The notes under the pieces: generated by a model
Told to the model about the DNA's origin: nothing
Databases searched by the model: none
What the model saw: the letters and a program-made list of their open reading frames with translations, nothing else
Position numbers and translations under genes: made by a program
Shown: one piece after another, positions 39,363 through 50,300 of the stretch
Numbering within the stretch: position 1 is the stretch's first letter
Layout of the letters: each line of letters begins with the position of its first letter
Assembly (NCBI GenBank): GCA_039105265.1
Contig: JAPFFF010000053.1
Span: 248,001-312,000 of the forward strand
DNA length: 64,000 bases
Direction of reading: 5' to 3'
From: Tritrichomonas musculus
Taxonomy: Eukaryota; Parabasalia; Tritrichomonadida; Tritrichomonadidae

Positions 39363-40496
39363 TTAATTATTAAAAAAAAAAAATATATATATTTTAATAA
39401 CATTCACTCCGGCTGGAATTCCAATATATGTCGGTTCAAATGAATTTGGAATTGATATTTGTTCTAAAGACGAACATCCATAAAATGCACCAAGTCCAAT
39501 AGATGAAACAGTCTTTGGGATTTCAATTTTTTCAATTCTTGAACATTCTCTAAACGCATGATTTCCAATTGTCGTCAATGACTCAGGGATTTCTATTTCT
39601 TCTAATGATGAGCATCCACTAAAGCAACGAGGTCCAATTGATAAAATGGAAGATTGAATCACAATTTTCTTAAGTGATTGGCATTCAAGGAAACTTTCTT
39701 TTTCAATAGATGTTACTGATGATGGTAATTCAATACTTAGTAATGATGAACATTTCGAGAAAACGTTTGATTCAATAGTTATTAAATTTGAATGTATTCC
39801 AATGCTCTTTAGATTTGAACATTTTGAGAAACATCCTGATTCAAGAACTGTTACAGAAGAAGGAATTTCAATTCTCGTCAATGAATTACATCCTTCGAAT
39901 GCATATGAGCCAATTGATGTTATAGAAGAAGGAATGACAATATCTTCCAATGAACTGCATTCAGCAAAAGAACTCTTTCCGATAATCGTAACAGATGAAG
40001 GAATAGAAATGTTCTTTATTGAAGAGCATCCATAAAATGCACAGTTTCCAATCATTTTTATTGAATGAGGAATAGAAAAAGAACTCAATGAAGTGCATCC
40101 ATCGAAAAGATGATCGCTTATCTCTGTCAATGAAGAAGGAATTTCAACAGTTGTGAGTGAAGAACATCCAGAGAAAGCACTCGATCCAATCGACTTCAAC
40201 GCAGATGGAAGTTTCATCGTTGTCAAAGATATGCAGCCACAGAAAGCACAGCTTCCAATTGTTGTCACTGATGATGAAATTTTGGCATTGATAAGAGAAG
40301 AACAACCACGAAATGCATGATTTCCAATTGATGGAACAGATGATGATATTTCAACCTCCAAAAGTGACAGGCAACCGCTGAATGATCCTCCTTGACGCAA
40401 ATCTCCTCCTTCAATTGATTTCACGTTTTCAAACTTGAGATATTTGATGTTTTTGTCATCTCTGAATTTTGTAATCAGATGAAATTTGGTAAACAT
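39363..40496 (-). CDS. BspA-like leucine-rich repeat protein, array copy 1
   Basis: A 377-residue protein made almost wholly of about 13 LRR_5 (TpLRR) repeats of 23 residues with I-P-S-S-V-x-x-I-G-x-x-A-F-x-G-C-S-S-L. The ATG at 40496 is used; the codon two upstream that would extend it is TTG. The C-terminus ends in I-Y-I-F-F-F-F-N-N, encoded by an A/T run, which suggests the original C-terminal region has been lost. No signal peptide is seen. BspA-like proteins bind host or matrix molecules in other species, but the ligand is unknown here. Its start faces the next kinase gene, so the two share a divergent spacer of about 450 bp that includes the dehydrogenase relic. Confidence 0.85.
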   Translation of the reverse strand: MFTKFHLITKFRDDKNIKYLKFENVKSIEGGDLRQGGSFSGCLSLLEVEISSSVPSIGNHAFRGCSSLINAKISSSVTTIGSCAFCGCISLTTMKLPSALKSIGSSAFSGCSSLTTVEIPSSLTEISDHLFDGCTSLSSFSIPHSIKMIGNCAFYGCSSIKNISIPSSVTIIGKSSFAECSSLEDIVIPSSITSIGSYAFEGCNSLTRIEIPSSVTVLESGCFSKCSNLKSIGIHSNLITIESNVFSKCSSLLSIELPSSVTSIEKESFLECQSLKKIVIQSSILSIGPRCFSGCSSLEEIEIPESLTTIGNHAFRECSRIEKIEIPKTVSSIGLGAFYGCSSLEQISIPNSFEPTYIGIPAGVNVIKIYIFFFFNN

Positions 40497-40620
40497 TTTC
40501 AAATCTGTCCTTAAAATCTGCTAATTAAATAAAATCAGATTACCCATATTTTTCATGCATTAATAAAAATTTGTCCATTAATTCCAGTATTATTTATTAT
40601 TAAAAAAAATCTTTAAACAA
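40488..40620 (+). repeat. Relic of the polyol dehydrogenase 3' end at the head of array unit 2
   Basis: The plus strand reads GGTAAACATTTTCAAATCTG then TTAAAATCTGCTAA, matching the last codons of the dehydrogenase (34562-34596, ending TTAAAATCTGCTAA) with about six differences. Similarity runs on into the 3' flank (CATTAATAAA, GTCCATTAATT). The relic overlaps the start of the LRR gene on the other strand. Confidence 0.8.
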
Positions 40621-40947
40621 TGAAATATATATGACATTTGAATGTCATTTTCATTCAAAGAGACTTGTTAAAAAATGAAATTGAAAGCTTTTTAACTTTT
40701 TATCTTTTTGTTGACATTCAATCCTGACACGAATAAAACTCTCTTGTAATCTCCAAAATCTCTTCAACACATACAAAGAATATTGAGATATATTGAAACG
40801 AATAAATAAATAAGATTATTCGAGAGTGGCTACAGATCAAAAATCTCTAATTTAATAGATTATAATTTATTTATGGAAAATTGTATGAGGTTAATCAAAT
40901 AATTAAAAGGTTTATTCAATTTTTCATAAACAATATTTTCAAGAAAT

Positions 40948-43900
40948 ATGATTGAAGAATTTCAAAAAATTCGGAAATACATAGACAGCAAGAAGTTTAT
41001 ATTGCATAACCATGCAGCCATCGAAGTTATTCAAGATTATAACTTCATTCATATTTCAGAACAAATTTCATTTGATGGAAAAGAAGAAGAAGAAGAAAAA
41101 GAAAAAGAATTCAAAATATATCAAAATATCAGTAATTCTAAAGTCATTGTAATTGACCAAAACAAAAAATTCGATAAATTAGTTAATCAAAAATATTATA
41201 TTCTTGGCTTTGAAAAAACTATAATTCTCCTCAAAGAATCTTCTCTTTCATTTCTTCAACAACTTTTATCTTCCAATCCAAATTTACCAATTTGTTTCTT
41301 GAATAGCAAAGATGATTACTTTTCAAAAAACATAAAAAATCCAGAAATTACAAATAACGAATTCTTTAAAGAAGAAATAAAGAGTTTAAATAATTTTTTT
41401 CATCTTTCTAATTTGACAAGGCAAATGAAAAGAATATGGAAATTTATTGTTCCATGCATATCGGGCTATTTAATTAAGAAAAGCTATTTACAGTTAAACG
41501 ATCATCGTATTTCAAATTTCATTGAAAACATCGAAAAACCTCTTGAGAACAAAGTCATAAAAGAAGAAGACTGTGTCAAACTACGAAATGTTGGAAAAGG
41601 AAGTTCATTTACATGTGTATTGATATACCACATTATACATGAAAAAATGTATGTTATTAAGAAGCCGAATATTTACAATGCCGAATTTCGGAAGTTGATT
41701 GAGCGAGAGAAAGAAAATTATTTGCGCTTCAGCCATCCACTTTTGCCAACATTTTATGGGACAGTTGAAAATAAAGACTACATTGTCATTGAATTCATCA
41801 ATGGACGAACATTGAGCAATATAAATAAAAATCAGTTTTCAGCTGACGATGTATTTCATATCATCTATGAAATCATCACCGTCATCAAGTACTTTCACAG
41901 CAATAATTATATTTATCGAGATTTAAAAGCAAACAATATCATCATTGATGAAAATAAAAGCGCTGTTTTGATTGATCTTGATCGTTTGATTGAATATGAT
42001 CCATCCATTGTGCATACATCAGATCTGATAAATGCATCAGAAAATCCATCATTTGATGATGATATTCGATGCTTAAGAGAAACGATACAATTCATCTTAC
42101 AAGAAACAGAGGATTCACATGACGCCGCAAATGAAATATCTAAGATGTTCAATGAAGAAGCGAATCTTTCTATTTCAGATATAATTGATGTATTTGACAC
42201 AATATTTGAATGTGAAATGAAAACATCAGAAGAATATGAAGAATATTTGAGCAATTTCAAAATACTTAACATTTTATCAACCAAATATGAACAAAATAGA
42301 AACGATCGAAATATGTATTTTAATCTTGGATTTATTTATTCCACAGGAGATCATGTTCCAATCGATATTAATAAAGCGATTCATTATTATTCACTCGCTT
42401 CAAATCAAAACCTTGCGGAAGCACAATATAATCTTGGATTTATTTATCATACAGGATATCATGTTCCAATTGACATTGACAAAGCGATTCATTATTATTC
42501 ACTCGCTGCAAATCAAAACTTTCCAGAAGCACAATTTAATCTTGGATTTATTTATTCCACAGGAGATCATGTTCCAATCGATATTAATAAAGCGATTCAT
42601 TATTATTCACTCGCTTCAAATCAAAACCTTGCGGAAGCACAATATAATCTTGGATTTATTTATCATACAGGATATCATGTTCCAATTGACATTGACAAAG
42701 CGATTCATTATTATTCACTCGCTGCAAATCAAAACTTTCCAGAAGCACAATATAATCTTGGATTTATTTATCATTCAGGAGATCATGTTTCAATCGACAT
42801 TAATAAAGCGATTCATTATTATTCACTGGCTGCAAATCAAAACCATCCAGAAGCACAATTTAAACTTGGATTTATTTATCATTCAGGAAAACATGTTCCA
42901 ATTGACATTAATAAAGCGATTCATTATTATTCACTCGCTGCAAATCAAAACGATGCAGAAGCACAATTTAATCTTGGAGTTATTTATTCAACAGGAGATC
43001 ATGTTCCAATCGACATTAATAAAGCGATTCATTATTATTCACTCGCTGCAAATCAAAACCTTTCAAAAGCACAATTTAATCTTGGAGTTATTTATCATAA
43101 AGGAGATCATGTTCCAATTGACATTAATAAAGCGATTCATTATTATTCACTCGCTGTAAATCAAAACTTTCCAGAAGCACAATTTAATCTTGGATTTATT
43201 TATTCTACAGGAGATCATGTTCCAATTGACATTAATAAAGCGATTCATTATTATTCACTCGCTGCAAATCAAAACCATTCAAAAGCACAAATTAATCTTG
43301 GAGTTATTTATCATAAAGGATATCATGTTCCAATCGACATTAATAAAGCGATTCATTATTATTCACTGGCTGCAAATCAAAACTTTCCAGAAGCACAATT
43401 TAATCTTGGAGTTATTTATCATAAAGGATATCATGTTCCAATCGATATTAATAAAGCGATTCATTATTATTCACTCGCTGCAAATCAAAACTATCCGAGA
43501 GCACAATTTAAACTTGGATTTATTTATTCCACAGGATATCATGTTTCAATTGACATTGAAAAAGCGATTCATTATTATTCACTCGCTTCAAATCAAAACC
43601 ATTCAAAAGCACAATTTAAACTTGGATTTATTTATTCCACAGGATATCATGTTCCAATCGACATTAATAAAGCGATTCATTATTATTCACTCGCTGCAAA
43701 TCAAAATCATGCAGAAGCACAATTTAAACTTGGATTTATTTATTCCACAGGAGATCATGTTTCAATCAATATTGATAAAGCGATTCATTATTATTCACTC
43801 GCTTCAAATCAAAACTTTCCAGAAGCACAATTTAAACTTGGAGTTATTTATCATAAAGGATATCATGTTCCAATCGATATTAATAAAGCGATTCATTATT

Positions 43901-45348
43901 ATTCACTCGCTGCAAATCAAAATCATGCAGAAGCACAATTTAATCTTGGATTTATTTATTCCACAGGAGATCATGTTCCAATCGATATTAATAAAGCGAT
44001 TCATCATTATTCACTCGCTGCAAATCAAAACTTTCCAGAAGCACAATTTAAACTTGGATTTATTTATCATTCAGGAGATCATGTTCCAATCGATATTAAT
44101 AAAGCGATTCATTATTATTCACTGGCTGCAAATCAAAACCATTCAAAAGCACAATTTAATCTTGGAGTTATTTATCATACAGGAGATCATGTTTCAATTG
44201 ACATTAACAAAGCGATTCATTATTATTCACTCGCTGCAAATCAAAACGATGCAGAAGCACAATTTAATCTTGGATTTATTTATCATACAGGATATCATGT
44301 TCCAATTTACATTGACAAAGCGATTCATTATTATTCACTGGCTGCAAATCAAAACTTTCCAGAAGCACAATTTAATCTTGGAGTTATTTATTCTAAAGGA
44401 TATCATGTTCCAATTGACATTGACAAAGCGATTCATTATTATTCACTCGCTGCAAATCAAAACCATTCAAAAGCACAATTTAATCTTGGAGTTATTTATT
44501 CTACAGGATATCATGTTCCAATCGACCTTGATAAAGCGATTCATTATTATTCACTCGCTGCAAATCAAAACTTTCCAGAAGCACAATATTGTCTTGGAAT
44601 TATGTATTATTTAAGAAATTTTTCTATAACAAACATGAAGAAAAGCATACTTTATATAATATTATCATCAAAGAATGGAAATCGAGAAGCAAATTTTGCA
44701 CATGGTTATTTGCTTCATGAAGGAAAGTATATCAAAAGAAATATTGAAGAAGCGGTTCATTATTTGAAAGAGGCATCGTCATTTAATAATCAATTTGCCA
44801 AAAATAATCTTGGAATTCTTTACAAACATGGATTTGAAGAAGAAGTTCCTCAAAGAATATCTCAATCAATTGAATATTTCGAAGAAGCAATCAAACAGAA
44901 AGGAGATTATTTATCGATGTACAATTTATCACATATTTATTTCTATGATCAATCAATCAAACAAAATTTCAATCTTCTTGATTTATTAATCAAATCTTGT
45001 AAAATATTTAAAGAATCATTTGTATTATTAAGTCTTGTATTGATTGATAAATTTTGTTCGGACATAGAACAAATGGAAACAGAACTTGAAAAACGAGCAG
45101 ATGCGTCGAATGATTTAACTTCAAAGATTATAAATTATATTCTAGACCACAATTTATTTGATCCAAAATCATTTGATCAGTTTTATAATTTCTATCGTGA
45201 TAGAGATTATTTATACAATATTTTACACGAACCTATTCTAACATCTGAATTAAATAAAAAAGACAGAGAAGAAAAAGAACCAAAATATCGAAACATGAAA
45301 GAACTTTCAAATGAATTCTATGAAGGCTTTGGTCATGACTTAATGTGA
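40948..45348 (+). CDS. Protein kinase with 21 Sel1-type repeats, array copy 2 (intact)
   Basis: A 1466-residue protein. Residues 1-160 form an N-terminal domain of unknown family with a Glu/Lys-rich stretch near 50. The kinase domain runs from about 205 to 440: Gly loop V-G-K-G-S-S near 214, V-I-K-K near 236, catalytic Y-R-D-L-K-A-N-N with D325, and I-D-L-D with D343 where most kinases have D-F-G. Residues 457-1212 are 21 near-identical 36-residue Sel1-type repeats (K-A-I-H-Y-Y-S-L-A), followed by about four diverged repeats and a charged tail. Sel1 repeats are helical pairs that bind proteins. Kinase-Sel1 fusions are numerous in trichomonads. Substrates are unknown. This is the reference copy for the array. 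Confidence 0.93.
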   Translation: MIEEFQKIRKYIDSKKFILHNHAAIEVIQDYNFIHISEQISFDGKEEEEEKEKEFKIYQNISNSKVIVIDQNKKFDKLVNQKYYILGFEKTIILLKESSLSFLQQLLSSNPNLPICFLNSKDDYFSKNIKNPEITNNEFFKEEIKSLNNFFHLSNLTRQMKRIWKFIVPCISGYLIKKSYLQLNDHRISNFIENIEKPLENKVIKEEDCVKLRNVGKGSSFTCVLIYHIIHEKMYVIKKPNIYNAEFRKLIEREKENYLRFSHPLLPTFYGTVENKDYIVIEFINGRTLSNINKNQFSADDVFHIIYEIITVIKYFHSNNYIYRDLKANNIIIDENKSAVLIDLDRLIEYDPSIVHTSDLINASENPSFDDDIRCLRETIQFILQETEDSHDAANEISKMFNEEANLSISDIIDVFDTIFECEMKTSEEYEEYLSNFKILNILSTKYEQNRNDRNMYFNLGFIYSTGDHVPIDINKAIHYYSLASNQNLAEAQYNLGFIYHTGYHVPIDIDKAIHYYSLAANQNFPEAQFNLGFIYSTGDHVPIDINKAIHYYSLASNQNLAEAQYNLGFIYHTGYHVPIDIDKAIHYYSLAANQNFPEAQYNLGFIYHSGDHVSIDINKAIHYYSLAANQNHPEAQFKLGFIYHSGKHVPIDINKAIHYYSLAANQNDAEAQFNLGVIYSTGDHVPIDINKAIHYYSLAANQNLSKAQFNLGVIYHKGDHVPIDINKAIHYYSLAVNQNFPEAQFNLGFIYSTGDHVPIDINKAIHYYSLAANQNHSKAQINLGVIYHKGYHVPIDINKAIHYYSLAANQNFPEAQFNLGVIYHKGYHVPIDINKAIHYYSLAANQNYPRAQFKLGFIYSTGYHVSIDIEKAIHYYSLASNQNHSKAQFKLGFIYSTGYHVPIDINKAIHYYSLAANQNHAEAQFKLGFIYSTGDHVSINIDKAIHYYSLASNQNFPEAQFKLGVIYHKGYHVPIDINKAIHYYSLAANQNHAEAQFNLGFIYSTGDHVPIDINKAIHHYSLAANQNFPEAQFKLGFIYHSGDHVPIDINKAIHYYSLAANQNHSKAQFNLGVIYHTGDHVSIDINKAIHYYSLAANQNDAEAQFNLGFIYHTGYHVPIYIDKAIHYYSLAANQNFPEAQFNLGVIYSKGYHVPIDIDKAIHYYSLAANQNHSKAQFNLGVIYSTGYHVPIDLDKAIHYYSLAANQNFPEAQYCLGIMYYLRNFSITNMKKSILYIILSSKNGNREANFAHGYLLHEGKYIKRNIEEAVHYLKEASSFNNQFAKNNLGILYKHGFEEEVPQRISQSIEYFEEAIKQKGDYLSMYNLSHIYFYDQSIKQNFNLLDLLIKSCKIFKESFVLLSLVLIDKFCSDIEQMETELEKRADASNDLTSKIINYILDHNLFDPKSFDQFYNFYRDRDYLYNILHEPILTSELNKKDREEKEPKYRNMKELSNEFYEGFGHDLM
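42313..44580 (+). repeat. Sel1 108-bp repeat array, 21 units (kinase copy 2)
   Basis: 2268 bp, exactly 21 units of 108 bp, in frame throughout. Confidence 0.97.
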
Positions 45349-45781
45349 TCGACTATTCATTCTAGAACTCATTCATCTATATTTTTATGGTTCACAAAAA
45401 TATTGAAGTTTGTATAATATATTTTATAAATGTGGCTTGAAATTTGACTGAGATTGTGATCAAGATTTATCTAGTTTTATTGGACTTCAAATTTTAAATG
45501 AGTTTTAAAATTTGTATATATTTCATTCATGAACAACAAATATCGAAAATTTCATATTAATATCATCAAAAATAATATTTGATGAACATATTAAAATCAT
45601 CAATTATAATATTATGAGTAAGAATTTCAAGATTGGAAGGATGCATTAAATAATAATAATAATAAATGATTTTAATTAAATTATTTTCCCTTCAAAAAAC
45701 TGATTAATTTAACTGGTTTTAATAAAACAAATTATAAGTTCGGCTATTTTTATAAAATTAAGGAAATAATTTATTAAAATA

Positions 45782-46915
45782 TTAATTATTAAAAAAAAAA
45801 AAAATATATATTTTAATAACATTCACTCCGGCTGGAATTCCAATATATGTCGGTTCAAATGAATTTGGAATTGATATTTGTTCTAAAGACGAACATCCAT
45901 AAAATGCACCAAGTCCAATAGATGAAACAGTCTTTGGGATTTCAATTTTTTCAATTCTTGAACATTCTCTAAACGCATGATTTCCAATTGTCGTCAATGA
46001 CTCAGGGATTTCTATTTCTTCTAATGATGAGCATCCACTAAAGCAACGAGGTCCAATTGATAAAATGGAAGATTGAATCACAATTTTCTTAAGTGATTGG
46101 CATTCAAGGAAACTTTCTTTTTCAATAGATGTTACTGATGATGGTAATTCAATACTTAGTAATGATGAACATTTCGAGAAAACGTTTGATTCAATAGTTA
46201 TTAAATTTGAATGTATTCCAATGCTCTTTAGATTTGAACATTTTGAGAAACATCCTGATTCAAGAACTGTTACAGAAGAAGGAATTTCAATTCTCGTCAA
46301 TGAATTACATCCTTCGAATGCATATGAGCCAATTGATGTTATAGAAGAAGGAATGACAATATCTTCCAATGAACTGCATTCAGCAAAAGAACTCTTTCCG
46401 ATAATCGTAACAGATGAAGGAATAGAAATGTTCTTTATTGAAGAGCATCCATAAAATGCACAGTTTCCAATCATTTTTATTGAATGAGGAATAGAAAAAG
46501 AACTCAATGAAGTGCATCCATCGAAAAGATGATCGCTTATCTCTGTCAATGAAGAAGGAATTTCAACAGTTGTGAGTGAAGAACATCCAGAGAAAGCACT
46601 CGATCCAATCGACTTCAACGCAGATGGAAGTTTCATCGTTGTCAAAGATATGCAGCCACAGAAAGCACAGCTTCCAATTGTTGTCACTGATGATGAAATT
46701 TTGGCATTGATAAGAGAAGAACAACCACGAAATGCATGATTTCCAATTGATGGAACAGATGATGATATTTCAACCTCCAAAAGTGACAGGCAACCGCTGA
46801 ATGATCCTCCTTGACGCAAATCTCCTCCTTCAATTGATTTCACGTTTTCAAACTTGAGATATTTGATGTTTTTGTCATCTCTGAATTTTGTAATCAGATG
46901 AAATTTGGTAAACAT
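45782..46915 (-). CDS. BspA-like leucine-rich repeat protein, array copy 2
   Basis: 377 residues, with the same translation as array copy 1. The only length changes noticed are compensating ones in the 3' A/T run, where two more A and one fewer AT pair leave the frame unchanged. The ATG is at 46915. Features, orientation and spacing are as for copy 1, which shows very recent duplication or homogenisation. Confidence 0.85.
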   Translation of the reverse strand: MFTKFHLITKFRDDKNIKYLKFENVKSIEGGDLRQGGSFSGCLSLLEVEISSSVPSIGNHAFRGCSSLINAKISSSVTTIGSCAFCGCISLTTMKLPSALKSIGSSAFSGCSSLTTVEIPSSLTEISDHLFDGCTSLSSFSIPHSIKMIGNCAFYGCSSIKNISIPSSVTIIGKSSFAECSSLEDIVIPSSITSIGSYAFEGCNSLTRIEIPSSVTVLESGCFSKCSNLKSIGIHSNLITIESNVFSKCSSLLSIELPSSVTSIEKESFLECQSLKKIVIQSSILSIGPRCFSGCSSLEEIEIPESLTTIGNHAFRECSRIEKIEIPKTVSSIGLGAFYGCSSLEQISIPNSFEPTYIGIPAGVNVIKIYIFFFFNN

Positions 46916-47039
46916 TTTCAAATCTGTCCTTAAAATCTGCTAATTAAATAAAATCAGATTACCCATATTTTTCATGCATTAATAAAAATTTGTCCATTAA
47001 TTCCAGTATTATTTATTATTAAAAAAAATCTTTAAACAA
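46907..47039 (+). repeat. Dehydrogenase 3'-end relic at the head of array unit 3
   Basis: Same as 40488-40620, displaced by exactly 6419 bp. Confidence 0.8.
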
Positions 47040-47366
47040 TGAAATATATATGACATTTGAATGTCATTTTCATTCAAAGAGACTTGTTAAAAAATGAAAT
47101 TGAAAGCTTTTTAACTTTTTATCTTTTTGTTGACATTCAATCCTGACACGAATAAAACTCTCTTGTAATCTCCAAAATCTCTTCAACACATACAAAGAAT
47201 ATTGAGATATATTGAAACGAATAAATAAATAAGATTATTCGAGAGTGGCTACAGATCAAAAATCTCTAATTTAATAGATTATAATTTATTTATGGAAAAT
47301 TGTATGAGGTTAATCAAATAATTAAAAGGTTTATTCAATTTTTCATAAACAATATTTTCAAGAAAT

Positions 47367-50300
47367 ATGATTGAAGAATTTCAAAAAATTCGGAAATACA
47401 TAGACAGCAAGAAGTTTATATTGCATAACCATGCAGCCATCGAAGTTATTCAAGATTATAACTTCATTCATATTTCAGAACAAATTTCATTTGATGGAAA
47501 AGAAGAAGAAGAAGAAAAAGAAAAAGAATTCAAAATATATCAAAATATCAGTAATTCTAAAGTCATTGTAATTGACCAAAACAAAAAATTCGATAAATTA
47601 GTTAATCAAAAATATTATATTCTTGGCTTTGAAAAAACTATAATTCTCCTCAAAGAATCTTCTCTTTCATTTCTTCAACAACTTTTATCTTCCAATCCAA
47701 ATTTACCAATTTGTTTCTTGAATAGCAAAGATGATTACTTTTCAAAAAACATAAAAAATCCAGAAATTACAAATAACGAATTCTTTAAAGAAGAAATAAA
47801 GAGTTTAAATAATTTTTTTCATCTTTCTAATTTGACAAGGCAAATGAAAAGAATATGGAAATTTATTGTTCCATGCATATCGGGCTATTTAATTAAGAAA
47901 AGCTATTTACAGTTAAACGATCATCGTATTTCAAATTTCATTGAAAACATCGAAAAACCTCTTGAGAACAAAGTCATAAAAGAAGAAGACTGTGTCAAAC
48001 TACGAAATGTTGGAAAAGGAAGTTCATTTACATGTGTATTGATATACCACATTATACATGAAAAAATGTATGTTATTAAGAAGCCGAATATTTACAATGC
48101 CGAATTTCGGAAGTTGATTGAGCGAGAGAAAGAAAATTATTTGCGCTTCAGCCATCCACTTTTGCCAACATTTTATGGGACAGTTGAAAATAAAGACTAC
48201 ATTGTCATTGAATTCATCAATGGACGAACATTGAGCAATATAAATAAAAATCAGTTTTCAGCTGACGATGTATTTCATATCATCTATGAAATCATCACCG
48301 TCATCAAGTACTTTCACAGCAATAATTATATTTATCGAGATTTAAAAGCAAACAATATCATCATTGATGAAAATAAAAGCGCTGTTTTGATTGATCTTGA
48401 TCGTTTGATTGAATATGATCCATCCATTGTGCATACATCAGATCTGATAAATGCATCAGAAAATCCATCATTTGATGATGATATTCGATGCTTAAGAGAA
48501 ACGATACAATTCATCTTACAAGAAACAGAGGATTCACATGACGCCGCAAATGAAATATCTAAGATGTTCAATGAAGAAGCGAATCTTTCTATTTCAGATA
48601 TAATTGATGTATTTGACACAATATTTGAATGTGAAATGAAAACATCAGAAGAATATGAAGAATATTTGAGCAATTTCAAAATACTTAACATTTTATCAAC
48701 CAAATATGAACAAAATAGAAACGATCGAAATATGTATTTTAATCTTGGATTTATTTATTCCACAGGAGATCATGTTCCAATCGATATTAATAAAGCGATT
48801 CATTATTATTCACTCGCTTCAAATCAAAACCTTGCGGAAGCACAATATAATCTTGGATTTATTTATCATACAGGATATCATGTTCCAATTGACATTGACA
48901 AAGCGATTCATTATTATTCACTCGCTGCAAATCAAAACTTTCCAGAAGCACAATTTAATCTTGGATTTATTTATTCCACAGGAGATCATGTTCCAATCGA
49001 TATTAATAAAGCGATTCATTATTATTCACTCGCTGCAAATCAAAACCTTGCGGAAGTACAATATAATCTTGGATTTATTTATCATACAGGATATCAAGTT
49101 CCAATTGACATTGACAAAGCGATTCATTATTATTCACTCGCTGTAAATCAAAACTTTCCAGAAGCACAATATAATCTTGGATTTATTTATCATACAGGAT
49201 ATCATGTTCCAATTGACATTGACAAAGCGATTCATCATTATTCACTCGCTGCAAATCAAAACTTTCCAGAAGCACAATATAATCTTGGATTTATTTATCA
49301 TTCAGGAGATCATGTTTCAATCGACATTAATAAAGCGATTCATTATTATTCACTCGCTGCAAATCAAAACTTTCCAGAAGCACAATATAATCTTGGATTT
49401 ATTTATCATTCAGGAGATCATGTTTCAATCGACATTAATAAAGCGATTCATTATTATTCACTGGCTGCAAATCAAAACCATCCAGAAGCACAATTTAAAC
49501 TTGGATTTATTTATCATTCAGGAAAACATGTTCCAATTGACATTAATAAAGCGATTCATTATTATTCACTCGCTGCAAATCAAAACGATGCAGAAGCACA
49601 ATTTAATCTTGGAGTTATTTATTCAACAGGAGATCATGTTCCAATCGACATTAATAAAGCGATTCATTATTATTCACTCGCTGCAAATCAAAACTTTCAG
49701 AAGCACAATTTAATCTTGGAGTTATTTATCATAAAGGAGATCATGTTCCAATTGACATTAATAAAGCGATTCATTATTATTCACTCGCTGTAAATCAAAA
49801 CTTTCCAGAAGCACAATTTAATCTTGGATTTATTTATTCAACAGGAGATCATGTTCCAATTGACATTAATAAAGCGATTCATTATTATTCACTCGCTGCA
49901 AATCAAAACCATTCAAAAGCACAAATTAATCTTGGAGTTATTTATCATAAAGGATATCATGTTCCAATCGACATTAATAAAGCGATTCATTATTATTCAC
50001 TGGCTGCAAATCAAAACTTTCCAGAAGCACAATTTAATCTTGGAGTTATTTATCATAAAGGATATCATGTTCCAATCGATATTAATAAAGCGATTCATTA
50101 TTATTCACTCGCTGCAAATCAAAACTATCCGAGAGCACAATTTAAACTTGGATTTATTTATTCCACAGGATATCATGTTTCAATTGACATTGAAAAAGCG
50201 ATTCATTATTATTCACTCGCTTCAAATCAAAACCATTCAAAAGCACAATTTAAACTTGGATTTATTTATTCCACAGGATATCATGTTCCAATCGACATTA

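Noticed and set aside
39802-40035. 77-codon plus-strand frame opposite the LRR genes (and equivalents in the other units)
   Set aside because: Antisense shadow of the LRR repeat; it occurs wherever the LRR sequence does.
41913-42284. 123-codon minus-strand frame opposite the kinase domain, present in several copies
   Set aside because: Antisense shadow of a conserved kinase region; Ser-rich composition with no independent support.
42313-44580. Possible CRISPR array or satellite
   Set aside because: The 108-bp units have no spacers, stay in frame and encode Sel1-type repeats in a eukaryotic gene.
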